Assembly: GCF_050176255.1 (NCBI RefSeq)
Contig: NZ_JBFXIE010000019.1
Length of the DNA: 53,990 bases
Direction: 5' to 3' (one strand)
From: JBFXIE01 sp050176255
Lineage (GTDB): Bacteria; Pseudomonadota; Gammaproteobacteria; Burkholderiales; Burkholderiaceae_C
A model generated the notes under the pieces. That model did no database searches. It was not told the origin of the DNA and saw only the letters and a program-made list of their open reading frames with translations. The position numbers and the translations under genes are program-made. Positions 7,344 to 15,680 of the stretch are shown one piece after another. How positions within the stretch are numbered: the stretch's first letter is position 1; every line of letters begins with the position of its first letter.

Positions 7344-9821
7344 TTATAGCCCGCGTGGATAAGTGCCGCGTCCACGCGGCACGCCCCGGCGCCCCAGTGC
7401 CATGGCCTGCCAGGCGCGGCGGTAGGCCAGCAGCGTGCGCTCGGCGCGCGCTTGCACGCTGCCCTCCCAGTGCTCGTCGGGCGTGAGGCCGGCCTGCGTG
7501 CCCGTGAGCAGCGCAATCCCTTCGCTGACATGCTGCACGGCATAGACATGAAAGCGCCCGGCCGCCACCGCATCGACCACCGCGGGCGACAGCATCAGGT
7601 GGCGCTGGTTGCGTGCCGGGATCAGCACGCCCTGGGTGCCCGTCAGGCCGGCGTGCGCGCACACGCGAAACCAGCCTTCGATCTTTTCGTTCAAGCCGCC
7701 CACGGGCAGCACCTCGCCGTGCTGATTGAGTGCGCCGGTGACTGCGATGTCCTGGCGCAGGGGCAGGCCCGACAGCGACGACAGCAGCGCGTACAGCTCG
7801 GCGCAGGAGGCCGAGTCGCCCTCGATGCCGCTGTATTCCTGCTCCAGCACGATGGACGCATTGAGCGCCAGCGGCGCCAGATGCCCGAACAGCGCGCTGA
7901 AATAGCTGTGCAGGATGAGCACGCCCTTGTCGTGGATGGGGCCGGACAGCTCCACCTCGCGCTCGATGTTCACCAGCCCTTCCTGGCCGGCGTGCGTGCG
8001 CGCGGTGATGCGCACGGGAAAGCCGAAGCGGTAGTCGCCCAGGTCGATCTGCGTGAGCGCGTTGAGCTGGCCCACGCGCGTGCCCTCCAGCGTGATGAGC
8101 AGCTCGCCCTCGGCAATCGCCTCGTGCAGTTCTTCTTCGGGCGCGTTGTGGCGCTGGCGCCTGGCGGCCAGCGCCGCCTCCACGTCGGCGGCGTCGGCCA
8201 GCAGCGCGCCACGCGCACGGGCCTGCGCGGCGCATTCGAGCACCAGCGCCTCCAGGCTGGAAAAGCGCGCGCTCTGGCGCGTCTGGTCATCGGCCTCGCG
8301 GTGCATGCATTCCAGCAGGCGCGCCACGGCGGCCGCGCTGCAGTGCGGCAGGCCGCGCTGCGCGCAAAAGCGCGCGATGAACACCGCGCTGGCGTAGTGC
8401 GTGTCAGCGTTGGCAATGAAGCGATCGGCAAAGTCCACCTTCACGCGAAAGCGCTGCGCCAGGTCTTCGTCGCCTTCCTGCAAAACGTAGTACTCGGCGG
8501 CCGACCCGATCAGCACCAGCTTGACCTCCACGTCCACGCCCTCGGGCTGCAGCGCCACCGTGGCCCCGCTGCCGTGGCTGGCGGCCAAGTCTTCGATGGC
8601 CAGGCGGTTGCAGCGCAAAAAGCGGCGCAGCCGCTCCCACAGCGGCGTGTCGCCCAGCAGATCGCGCAAAAACAGCATCAGGTAGCCACCGTGCGCGCGC
8701 AGCAGGCCACCGGCGTGAATGTCGGAAAAATCGGCGTAGGGCGCGTCCTCGCCGGATTCGTACTGGATATGCCCGAACAGGTTGCGCAGCTGCGGGTTGT
8801 CCTCGACCACGACTGGCGCGCCCTGCAGGCCGGCGTTGTCCACTGCCAGGTTGACCTGGCACAGCGCCAGCAGGTCGGCCAGCTGGCTGCGGCGCTCATC
8901 TTCCAGCGGGTCGTCGGCCTGCGTGCCTTCGTGGGGCACGAACAGCGCCAGCTGATCCAGCACCTCGCGCTGGATCTGATCGAGCCAGCGCCCCAGCTTG
9001 ACGCCGTCCTTGATCTGCTTGCGCAGCCCCTGGCGGACTTCGTCCAGGCCGTGCGTCAGCAAGGGGCCGGCGCTTTGGCGCAGCAGCTGCGCCAGCGCCT
9101 CGTCGCGGGCGTGCTCCAGCGGCCGGGTGCGGTCCAGAAAGCGCACGATCTCGGCGTGCAGTTCCTGCTCGGCTTGCGCGATCGCGGCGCGCTCCGCGCT
9201 GCCCAGCGCCGCGGCGTCGGCCTCGGTCAGTGGCTCGTGGGTGGTGGCGCCGAGCAGGGTGAACACCATCTGGCCCTCGTCGCGCACCAGCCGGAAGCGC
9301 CGCGCGCGCGCAAACTCGGCCAGCTGGCTGAAGGCCTGCGCCTCGTCGCTCTGGTAGCGCCTGTGGATGCGCTCGCTTTCGTTCTTGACGTCCGGTGCGG
9401 CCAGTCGCTTGGGGATGTCGGCCTCCAACTGGCGGCTCCAGCGGGCCATCTGGTCGCGCAACTGCCGCCCCTGACCGGCGGGCAGGCGCAGCGCGCGCGG
9501 GCGCTCGGGCGCGTCGAAGTCGTGCAGAAAACACAGGTCGGGCGGCACCGGCCGGCGGGCTGCGGCGTCTTGCATCGCCTGGCGCATCAGCGACGCGCGG
9601 CCGCTGCCCACCTCGCCCAGCACGAACAGGTGGTAGTCGGGGTGCTGCATGGTCAGGCCAAAGCGTGCGGCCTCAAAGGCGCGCTGCTGGCCGATCCAGG
9701 GCAGCGGCTCGTCCACCAGCGCGCGTGTGTCGGCAAAGCCCAGGGTCTCGGGGTCAATGCGCAGCCGCAGCGCGGCAGCAGGCAGGGCGCAGGGGGCGGT
9801 AGCTGTGGTGTTAGGGTTCAA
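7344..9821 (-). CDS. Lon-related ATP-dependent protease (YcbZ/LonH-like)
   Basis: The 825-residue protein has an N-terminal AAA-type domain with a modified P-loop (GEVGSGRAS, about residues 69-77) and a C-terminal Lon protease domain. The catalytic serine is in EGDSAS and the catalytic lysine in GGLNEKI, giving the Lon Ser-Lys dyad. This family is the YcbZ/LonH branch rather than housekeeping Lon; its substrates are poorly known. The start is TTG at 9821, supported by GGAGG six bases upstream. Both the ribosome binding site and the start codon lie inside a copy of the dispersed repeat (9814-9874). The next gene in the same direction upstream is hemH. Confidence 0.9.
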   Translation of the reverse strand: MNPNTTATAPCALPAAALRLRIDPETLGFADTRALVDEPLPWIGQQRAFEAARFGLTMQHPDYHLFVLGEVGSGRASLMRQAMQDAAARRPVPPDLCFLHDFDAPERPRALRLPAGQGRQLRDQMARWSRQLEADIPKRLAAPDVKNESERIHRRYQSDEAQAFSQLAEFARARRFRLVRDEGQMVFTLLGATTHEPLTEADAAALGSAERAAIAQAEQELHAEIVRFLDRTRPLEHARDEALAQLLRQSAGPLLTHGLDEVRQGLRKQIKDGVKLGRWLDQIQREVLDQLALFVPHEGTQADDPLEDERRSQLADLLALCQVNLAVDNAGLQGAPVVVEDNPQLRNLFGHIQYESGEDAPYADFSDIHAGGLLRAHGGYLMLFLRDLLGDTPLWERLRRFLRCNRLAIEDLAASHGSGATVALQPEGVDVEVKLVLIGSAAEYYVLQEGDEDLAQRFRVKVDFADRFIANADTHYASAVFIARFCAQRGLPHCSAAAVARLLECMHREADDQTRQSARFSSLEALVLECAAQARARGALLADAADVEAALAARRQRHNAPEEELHEAIAEGELLITLEGTRVGQLNALTQIDLGDYRFGFPVRITARTHAGQEGLVNIEREVELSGPIHDKGVLILHSYFSALFGHLAPLALNASIVLEQEYSGIEGDSASCAELYALLSSLSGLPLRQDIAVTGALNQHGEVLPVGGLNEKIEGWFRVCAHAGLTGTQGVLIPARNQRHLMLSPAVVDAVAAGRFHVYAVQHVSEGIALLTGTQAGLTPDEHWEGSVQARAERTLLAYRRAWQAMALGRRGVPRGRGTYPRGL

Positions 9822-9874
9822 ATCAGCCTCCAGCCCAATTGGATAAAGCGCTAGCAGCTATTTATTTAATAGCG
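9814..9874 (-). repeat. Dispersed repeat copy (b) carrying the RBS and TTG start of the Lon-like gene
   Basis: Read on the minus strand it has ATAGCTGCTAGCGCTTTATC followed by GGGCTGGAGGCTGATTTGA. The second block matches repeat copy (h) near 52.9 kb (GGGCTGGAGGTTGATTGGA). The GGAGG and TTG used by the Lon-like gene are therefore repeat-derived. Confidence 0.65.
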
Positions 9875-9876
9875 GA

Positions 9877-11019
9877 TCAGCCCTGGTCAACCGCCTTTGC
9901 CTTCCCGTGGCCCATGGGGCACGCGCCTGCCGGGGCGCCGCCGGCCAGGGCGTGGCGGCGGGCCTCGGCCAGCGCGGCGGCGCTGGGCGCCTCGGTGGGC
10001 CAGCCGGCCAGGTGCTGCTGCGCCAGGCGGCTGAGGGCGCCGATCCACTGGCGGTTGTCGTTCAGGCAGGGGATGTAGTGAAACTCCTGGCCCCCGGAGT
10101 GCAGGAAGGCCTCGCGCACCTCTTCGTTGATTTCTTCCAGCGTCTCCAGGCAGTCGCTGGTAAAGCCCGGGCAGACCACGTCCACCCGCCGGGTGCCGGC
10201 CTGGCCCAGCGCTTCGATGGTGGGCTGGGTGTAGGGCTCCAGCCATTTGGCCTTGCCAAAGCGGGACTGGAAGGTTATGCGGTACTGGTCGGCGCGCAGG
10301 CCCAGGCGCTCGCCCAGCAGGCGGCCGGTTTTGCGCGCCTCGCAGTGGTAGGGGTCGCCCAGGTGCAGCGTGCGCTCGGGCACGCCGTGAAAGCTCATCA
10401 CCAGCTGGTCGGGCGTGCCGTGGGCGGCCCAGTGCGACTCGACGGTGCGCGCCAGGGCGTCGATGTAGCCGGGGTCGTCGTGGTAGCGGTTGACGAAGCG
10501 CAGCTCGGGCACGTTGCGGGTGCGCGCGGCCCAGGCGTACACGGCGTCGAAGACGCTGGCGGTGGTGGTGCCGGAGTACTGCGGGTACAGCGGCAGGATG
10601 AGGATGCGCGTCGCGCCTTCGGCCTTCAGGGCGTCCAGCTGGCTGGAGATCGAGGGGTTGCCGTAGCGCATGGCGTGGCGCACCAGCACCTGGTGGCCGG
10701 CCTCGCCCAGCCCGTCAGCCAGCAGCGCCGCCTGCCGGGCCGTCCACACCGCCAGGGGCGAGCCCTCGGGCGTCCAGATCGAGGCGTACTTGGCGGCCGA
10801 CTTGGCCGGGCGCACGCGCAGGATGATGCCGTGCAGGATGGGCAGCCACAGCAGGCGCGCAATCTCCACGACCCGGTGGTCGCCCAGAAACTGCGCCAGA
10901 TAGCGGCGCACGGCCGGGGCGGTGGCCTCGTCGGGCGTGCCCAGGTTGCACAGCAGCACGGCGGTGCGGCCTGCCTGGCCGTGGGTGTAAGGGGGTTCGG
11001 GGGAGAAAGGTGAGCGCAT
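9877..11019 (-). CDS. hemH: Ferrochelatase
   Basis: The 380-residue protein inserts Fe2+ into protoporphyrin IX, the last step of protoheme synthesis. The family opening is AVLLCNLGTPDEATAPAVRR, the catalytic histidine is in SFHGVPERT (about residue 207), and CPGFTSDCLETLEEI is the conserved C-terminal motif. The start ATG at 11019 precedes the conserved N-terminus by a short PH-rich tail. The reading frame stays open far upstream, but that stretch is antisense to the HAD hydrolase gene and is not coding. The C-terminus ends in an Ala/Gly-rich extension (AGACPMGHGKAK) with Cys and His of unknown use. Confidence 0.95.
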   Translation of the reverse strand: MRSPFSPEPPYTHGQAGRTAVLLCNLGTPDEATAPAVRRYLAQFLGDHRVVEIARLLWLPILHGIILRVRPAKSAAKYASIWTPEGSPLAVWTARQAALLADGLGEAGHQVLVRHAMRYGNPSISSQLDALKAEGATRILILPLYPQYSGTTTASVFDAVYAWAARTRNVPELRFVNRYHDDPGYIDALARTVESHWAAHGTPDQLVMSFHGVPERTLHLGDPYHCEARKTGRLLGERLGLRADQYRITFQSRFGKAKWLEPYTQPTIEALGQAGTRRVDVVCPGFTSDCLETLEEINEEVREAFLHSGGQEFHYIPCLNDNRQWIGALSRLAQQHLAGWPTEAPSAAALAEARRHALAGGAPAGACPMGHGKAKAVDQG

Positions 11020-11079
11020 GCCCTGATTGTGGCAAACGCCCCGGCAGGCCGGGTGGCGCTGGAGTATTCTTGCCAGTCC

Positions 11080-11871
11080 ATGCCCGAGCTTGTGTCTGAA
11101 ACGCCCTTGCCACCCCTGCCACCCCAGCAGCCTGCCGCGCAGCCGTCGGTGCCCGAGTCCGCACCCGTGCCCGCGCCGCAGCTCGACCCCGCCCGCGTGC
11201 GCGCCATCACCATCGACCTGGACGACACGCTGTGGCCCATCTGGCCCACCATCGCCCGGGCCGAGGCGGCGCTGGCGGGCTGGCTGGCCGCGCATGCGCC
11301 CGCCACGGCAGCCTTGTTTGCCGATGCGCAGGCGCTGCGCGCCATCCGGCTGCACATGCAAACGCTGCGCCCCGACCTGCGGCTGGACCTGAGCGCGCTG
11401 CGGCGCGAGTCGATCCGGCTGGCGCTGACCCAGGCGGGCGACGACCCTGCCCTGGCCGAGCCCGCGTTCGACTTCTTTTTTGCCGAGCGCCAGCGCGTCC
11501 ATCTGTTCGATGACGCGCTGGAGACGCTGGAGTTTTTGTCCACGCGCTACCCGGTGGTGGCCGTGTCCAACGGCAATGCCGACGTGCACCGCGTGGGCAT
11601 TGGCCGGTATTTCAAGGCCAGCCTCAGCGCCCCGGTGCTGGGCATTGCCAAGCCTGATGCGCGCATCTTCCACGCGGCGGCCCAGGCTGCGGGCGCCACT
11701 CCCGCGCAGGTGCTGCATGTGGGCGACGACGCGCTGCTGGACGCGCGCGGCGCGCTGGATGCGGGCATGCAGGCGGCGTGGCTCAACACCCGGCAGGCCC
11801 CGTGGGCGCACGGCACGCCGCCGCACGCCACGGTGGACAGCTTGCGCGCCCTGTGCCGGCTGCTGGCCTGA
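11080..11871 (+). CDS. HAD-superfamily hydrolase
   Basis: The 263-residue protein is a haloacid-dehalogenase-like phosphatase. Motif I is IDLDDTLWP with the nucleophile and acid/base aspartates, motif II is VVAVSNGNAD, motif III is the Lys of GIAKPDARIF, and motif IV is HVGDDALLDARGA. The substrate is unknown. An earlier in-frame GTG at 11029 would extend it by 17 residues but would leave only 9 bases to the divergent hemH start; the ATG at 11080 leaves room for promoters. The N-terminal 30 residues are Pro/Ala-rich. It converges on the P-type ATPase gene with a 9-base gap. Confidence 0.85.
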   Translation: MPELVSETPLPPLPPQQPAAQPSVPESAPVPAPQLDPARVRAITIDLDDTLWPIWPTIARAEAALAGWLAAHAPATAALFADAQALRAIRLHMQTLRPDLRLDLSALRRESIRLALTQAGDDPALAEPAFDFFFAERQRVHLFDDALETLEFLSTRYPVVAVSNGNADVHRVGIGRYFKASLSAPVLGIAKPDARIFHAAAQAAGATPAQVLHVGDDALLDARGALDAGMQAAWLNTRQAPWAHGTPPHATVDSLRALCRLLA

Positions 11872-11880
11872 GGAAGTGAC

Positions 11881-14628
11881 TCAGGCGCGGGCGGTTCGCC
11901 GCGCGCCCCGCCACAGGCGCAGCACCAGCTTTTCGAGCTCGGCCAGCAGAAAAACCGCCAAACCCGCCAGCACCACGCGCGACCATTCATCCAGGCTCAG
12001 GTCGGTGGAGCCAAACACGGCTTGCAGCCAGGGCGCATGCACAAAGGCCAATTGCAGCACCGCGCATGCGCCAATGGCCACCAGCACATGGGGGTTGCCC
12101 AGCAGGCCGCTGCGCGTGAGGCTGCTGTGCTCGATGTGGCGGCTGTTGAGCAGGTAGAACATCTCGGCCACCACCACCGCGCTCACGGCCATGGTGCGCG
12201 CCGTCTCCACGGTGGTGCCCTGCGCGATCTCCCACAAGAACAGGCCCAGCGATGCGCCGGCCATCAGCATCGACACCATTACCACCCGCCACACGAACAG
12301 GCCCGGCAGCAGCTTTTCGCGCGGGTCGCGCGGCGGGCGGCGCATGACGTCGTCCTCGGTGGGCTCGAAGGCCAGCGCCAGCCCCAGCGTGGCCGAGGTG
12401 ACCAGGTTGATCCACAGCACCTGCACGGCCGTGAGCGGCAGCAGCAGGCCGAAGGCGATGGCAAAGAACACCACCAGCGATTCGCCGCCGTTGGTGGGCA
12501 GCATGAACAAAATGAATTTGCGCACGTTGTCGTAGATGCCCCGGCCCTCGCGCACCGCATGGCCCAGCGTGGCGAAGTTGTCGTCGGTCAGCACCATGGC
12601 GGCGGCGTCCTTGGCGGCCTCGGTGCCGTTTTTGCCCATGGCCACGCCCACGTCGGCGCGCTTGAGGGCGGGCGCGTCGTTCACGCCGTCGCCCGTCATG
12701 GCCACGATTTCGCCGCGCGCCTGCAGCGCCTGCACCAGGCGGATCTTGTGCTCGGGGCTGGCGCGGGCGAACACGTCCACGCTGGCCACCACCTCGCGCA
12801 GCGCGTCATCGTCCAGCAGTTCGATCTCGGCGCCGGTCAGGGCGGGCAGCCCTACGCCGATGCCCAGCTGCGCGCCAATGGCACGCGCGGTTTCGGCGTG
12901 GTCGCCGGTAATCATCTTCACCCGCACGCCGGCGGCCTGGCACTCGGCCACGGCGGCCACGGCCTCGGGGCGCGGCGGGTCCATGCTGCCCATCAGGCCC
13001 AGCAGCACAAAGCCATTGTCCAGGTCGCAAAACTGCAACGTGTGCTGCTGCATGGGCACCCGCTTGATGGCCACGGCCAGCACGCGCAGCGCCCGCGCGG
13101 CACAGTCGCCCACGGCGCGGCGCCAGTAGTCGGGCTGCAGCGGCACGTCGTCGTGCTGGCCGTCTGCGCGCCAGTGGCGCTGGGCGCGGCACATGTCCAG
13201 TACCCGCTCGGGCGCGCCCTTGACCAGGATGACCGAATGGCTCTCGTGGTCGTGGTGCAGCGTGGCCATGAAGCGGTGCTCGGACTCGAACGGTATGGCG
13301 TCGATGCGCGGATGCGCGGCGCGCTCGGCCGGGGCGTCCAGCCCGGCCTTGAGCGCCAGGGTGATCAGCGCGCCTTCGGTGGGGTCGCCGGTCAAGGTCC
13401 AGCCGTCGTCGGTGTGGTTCAGGGCGGCGTCGTTGCACAACAGCGCCACGTGCGCCAAGGCTTGCAGCGCCGCATCGTCTTGTGGCGCCACGGTTGTGTC
13501 CCCGCGCAAAAAACCGCCCAGCGGCGCATAGCCCGTGCCGGTGACCTCATAGACGCGGTCGGCCGTCACCATGCGCTGCACCGTCATCTCGTTGCAGGTC
13601 AGGGTGCCGGTCTTGTCCGAGCAGATCACCGTCACCGAGCCCAGCGTTTCCACCGCCGGCAGCTGGCGGATGATGGCGTTGTGCTGCGCCATGCGCCGCA
13701 CGCCCATGGCCAGCGTGATGGTCATGATGGCGGGCAGGCCTTCGGGAATGGCGGCGGCGGCCAGGGCCACGGCCATCATGAACATTTCTTCGGCGGGCTG
13801 ACCGCGCCACAGCACGCCGATGGCAAAGGTGGCGATCACGAACACCACGATGACCAGCGCCAGCCAGTGGCTGAACTGCCCTATCTGGCGCAGCAGCGGC
13901 GTGGTGCCTGTCTGCACCTGGGCCAGCAGCGCGCTGATGCGCCCCAGCTCGGTGCGCGTGCCCGTGGCCACCACGGCGCCCACGGCCGTGCCAGCGGCCA
14001 CCAGGGTGCCCGAATAGAGCATGCAATGCCGGTCGCCCAGGGCGGCTGTGGCGTCCACCGGGGCATCGCCCTTGGTGCTGGGCACGGATTCGCCGGTCAG
14101 CACCGCCTCGTCGGCGCGCAGGCTTTTGCACGACACGATGCGCAGGTCGGCGGGCACCTTGTCGCCCGATGCCAGCAGCACGATGTCGCCGGGCACCAGC
14201 TGCTCGGCGTCCACCAGCTGGCGCTGGCCGCCCCGCAGCACCGTGGCCTGCGGCGACAGCATGCGGCGGATGGCGTCCAGCGCGGACTCGGCCTTGCCCT
14301 CTTGCAAAAAGCCGATGACGGCATTGACGATCACGGCCCCCATCAGCACGCCCGTGTCCACCCAGTGGCCCAGCGCCGCCGTGACGGCGGCCGACGCCAT
14401 CATCACGTAGATCAGCACGTTGTGAAACTGCGCCAGCAGCCGCAGCCAGGCCGGTCGGCGCGGCGGGGCGGGCAGGCGGTTGGGGCCCCACTGCGACAGG
14501 CGCCGGTCGGCGTCGGCCTGCGCCAGGCCGCGGTGTGGGTCGGTGCGCAGCTGCTGAACGGTATCCACTGCGGGCAGGGCGTGCCAGTGGGGCGCGTCGG
14601 CTTCGGGGGTGGGGGGTGTCTGGGTCAT
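11881..14628 (-). CDS. Cation-transporting P-type ATPase (P2/PacL-CtpF-like)
   Basis: The 915-residue pump carries every catalytic motif: TGES (178-181), PEGLP (295-299), DKTGTLT with the phosphorylated Asp338, KGAPE (470-474), ITGDH (573-577) and TGDGVNDAP (645-653), with about ten membrane helices. The N-terminal cation-ATPase domain and PEGLP in M4 place it in the P2 group that includes Ca2+ and Na+/K+ pumps. In M6 the sequence WINLVTSATLG has Ser where Ca2+-ATPases have Asp (NLVTD), so the ion may not be Ca2+. No metal-binding N-terminal domain and no adjacent regulator are seen. Confidence 0.92.
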   Translation of the reverse strand: MTQTPPTPEADAPHWHALPAVDTVQQLRTDPHRGLAQADADRRLSQWGPNRLPAPPRRPAWLRLLAQFHNVLIYVMMASAAVTAALGHWVDTGVLMGAVIVNAVIGFLQEGKAESALDAIRRMLSPQATVLRGGQRQLVDAEQLVPGDIVLLASGDKVPADLRIVSCKSLRADEAVLTGESVPSTKGDAPVDATAALGDRHCMLYSGTLVAAGTAVGAVVATGTRTELGRISALLAQVQTGTTPLLRQIGQFSHWLALVIVVFVIATFAIGVLWRGQPAEEMFMMAVALAAAAIPEGLPAIMTITLAMGVRRMAQHNAIIRQLPAVETLGSVTVICSDKTGTLTCNEMTVQRMVTADRVYEVTGTGYAPLGGFLRGDTTVAPQDDAALQALAHVALLCNDAALNHTDDGWTLTGDPTEGALITLALKAGLDAPAERAAHPRIDAIPFESEHRFMATLHHDHESHSVILVKGAPERVLDMCRAQRHWRADGQHDDVPLQPDYWRRAVGDCAARALRVLAVAIKRVPMQQHTLQFCDLDNGFVLLGLMGSMDPPRPEAVAAVAECQAAGVRVKMITGDHAETARAIGAQLGIGVGLPALTGAEIELLDDDALREVVASVDVFARASPEHKIRLVQALQARGEIVAMTGDGVNDAPALKRADVGVAMGKNGTEAAKDAAAMVLTDDNFATLGHAVREGRGIYDNVRKFILFMLPTNGGESLVVFFAIAFGLLLPLTAVQVLWINLVTSATLGLALAFEPTEDDVMRRPPRDPREKLLPGLFVWRVVMVSMLMAGASLGLFLWEIAQGTTVETARTMAVSAVVVAEMFYLLNSRHIEHSSLTRSGLLGNPHVLVAIGACAVLQLAFVHAPWLQAVFGSTDLSLDEWSRVVLAGLAVFLLAELEKLVLRLWRGARRTARA

Positions 14629-14751
14629 GCAGGCTGGGGTTTGGCTACGAGGTCAACACGGCAATGAGGCAGTCTAGATGCGCAGCCGCACGCGGCCCGG
14701 CAATGTCCCGGCGCCACGGCCGGTATCGCTAGCTCCACTTTTACTATCATG

Positions 14752-14800
14752 TTGATAGCTTCTTGCGCTTTATCTGTCTGCGCTAAAAGCATATTGGGCT
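14752..14800 (+). repeat. Dispersed repeat copy (c)
   Basis: TTGATAGCTTCTTGCGCTTT followed by CTGCGCTAAAAGCATATTGG matches the repeat core with divergence. It lies in the 230-base gap between the P-type ATPase start and the alpha/beta hydrolase stop. I see nothing else in that gap. Confidence 0.55.
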
Positions 14801-14858
14801 TATAAAAATATCCAGGGCGGCGGGCGGTGCGCGCTGGCTGTCGCACCGCCCGCACGGC

Positions 14859-15680
14859 TCAGTTCAGCATCGGCCGTGCCAGAAAGTCGCGCACAGCCAT
14901 CAGTGTCTCGTCGGGCGCCTCGGTCATCTGGTTGTGGCCCGCCGGCAGGTGCACCACCTGCAGCGTCTTGCCCGCTGCACGCGCGGCCTGGATCAGGTTT
15001 TGCGCCGCCCTGGGGGAGGTCATCTGGTCGTGCGTGCCCAGCGCAAACAGCACCGGGCACTGGATGGCGGCGATGGCCTGCTCGCCCTGGGCGTAGCTGT
15101 CGCAGGCCACAAAGCCGCGGTGGAACACGTTGACCTGCGGGTTGCTGCGCAGCACCCGGCGGCCCAGTGCCATGCCCGCGCCATACACCCACATGCCTGC
15201 GCCCGACGGCGGCGCCAGCGTGTTGCGCGAAAACACGTTGACCATGCGCATCGCCTGCTCGGGGTGGGTCTGCGAGGCCTCGATGAGCGCTGGCGACACC
15301 TTCATCGGGTAGGCCGTGCCCACCAGCACCAGGTGGCTGATGCGCGTGCCCAGGCGGGCAGCGGCCTCCAGCGCGATCAGCGATCCCCAGCTGTGGCCCA
15401 CCAGCGCGGCCTGCTGGATGCCCAGCGCATCGAGCAGCGCGCCCACAAAGTCGGCCGCCTGCTCCACGCTGGCGGGCGCCTCGCCGGCGCTCTTGCTGTG
15501 GCTGGGCAGATCCACGGCCAGCACGTTCCAGCCGTGGTTGGCCATGTAGCGGCTTTGCAGCGCCCAGACGCTGTGGTCGTTCAGCACGCCGTGGATGAAC
15601 ACCACGGTGGGCTTGGCGGCATCAAACGGCTTGCCGCCGGTGTAGCAATAGGTTTGTGCGCCGTTGACTTGCACGTACAT
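14859..15680 (-). CDS. Alpha/beta-fold hydrolase, translationally coupled to metY
   Basis: The 273-residue hydrolase has the oxyanion motif FIHGVLND (about residues 28-35), the nucleophile elbow GHSWGS (near residue 95) and the late GHNQM with the catalytic His. Its ATG overlaps the metY stop as TGATG, so it is translated from the same mRNA. The substrate cannot be told from sequence. The pairing suggests, without proving it, a role linked to homoserine ester or sulfur amino acid metabolism, although homoserine acetyltransferases (MetX) differ in motif and length. Length and motifs are normal for a general esterase-type member. Confidence 0.85.
   Translation of the reverse strand: MYVQVNGAQTYCYTGGKPFDAAKPTVVFIHGVLNDHSVWALQSRYMANHGWNVLAVDLPSHSKSAGEAPASVEQAADFVGALLDALGIQQAALVGHSWGSLIALEAAARLGTRISHLVLVGTAYPMKVSPALIEASQTHPEQAMRMVNVFSRNTLAPPSGAGMWVYGAGMALGRRVLRSNPQVNVFHRGFVACDSYAQGEQAIAAIQCPVLFALGTHDQMTSPRAAQNLIQAARAAGKTLQVVHLPAGHNQMTEAPDETLMAVRDFLARPMLN

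Noticed and set aside
12022..14667. Long open frame on the plus strand opposite the P-type ATPase
   Set aside because: Shadow frame; the minus strand encodes all P-type ATPase motifs in order, and the plus-strand product is His-rich and without motifs.
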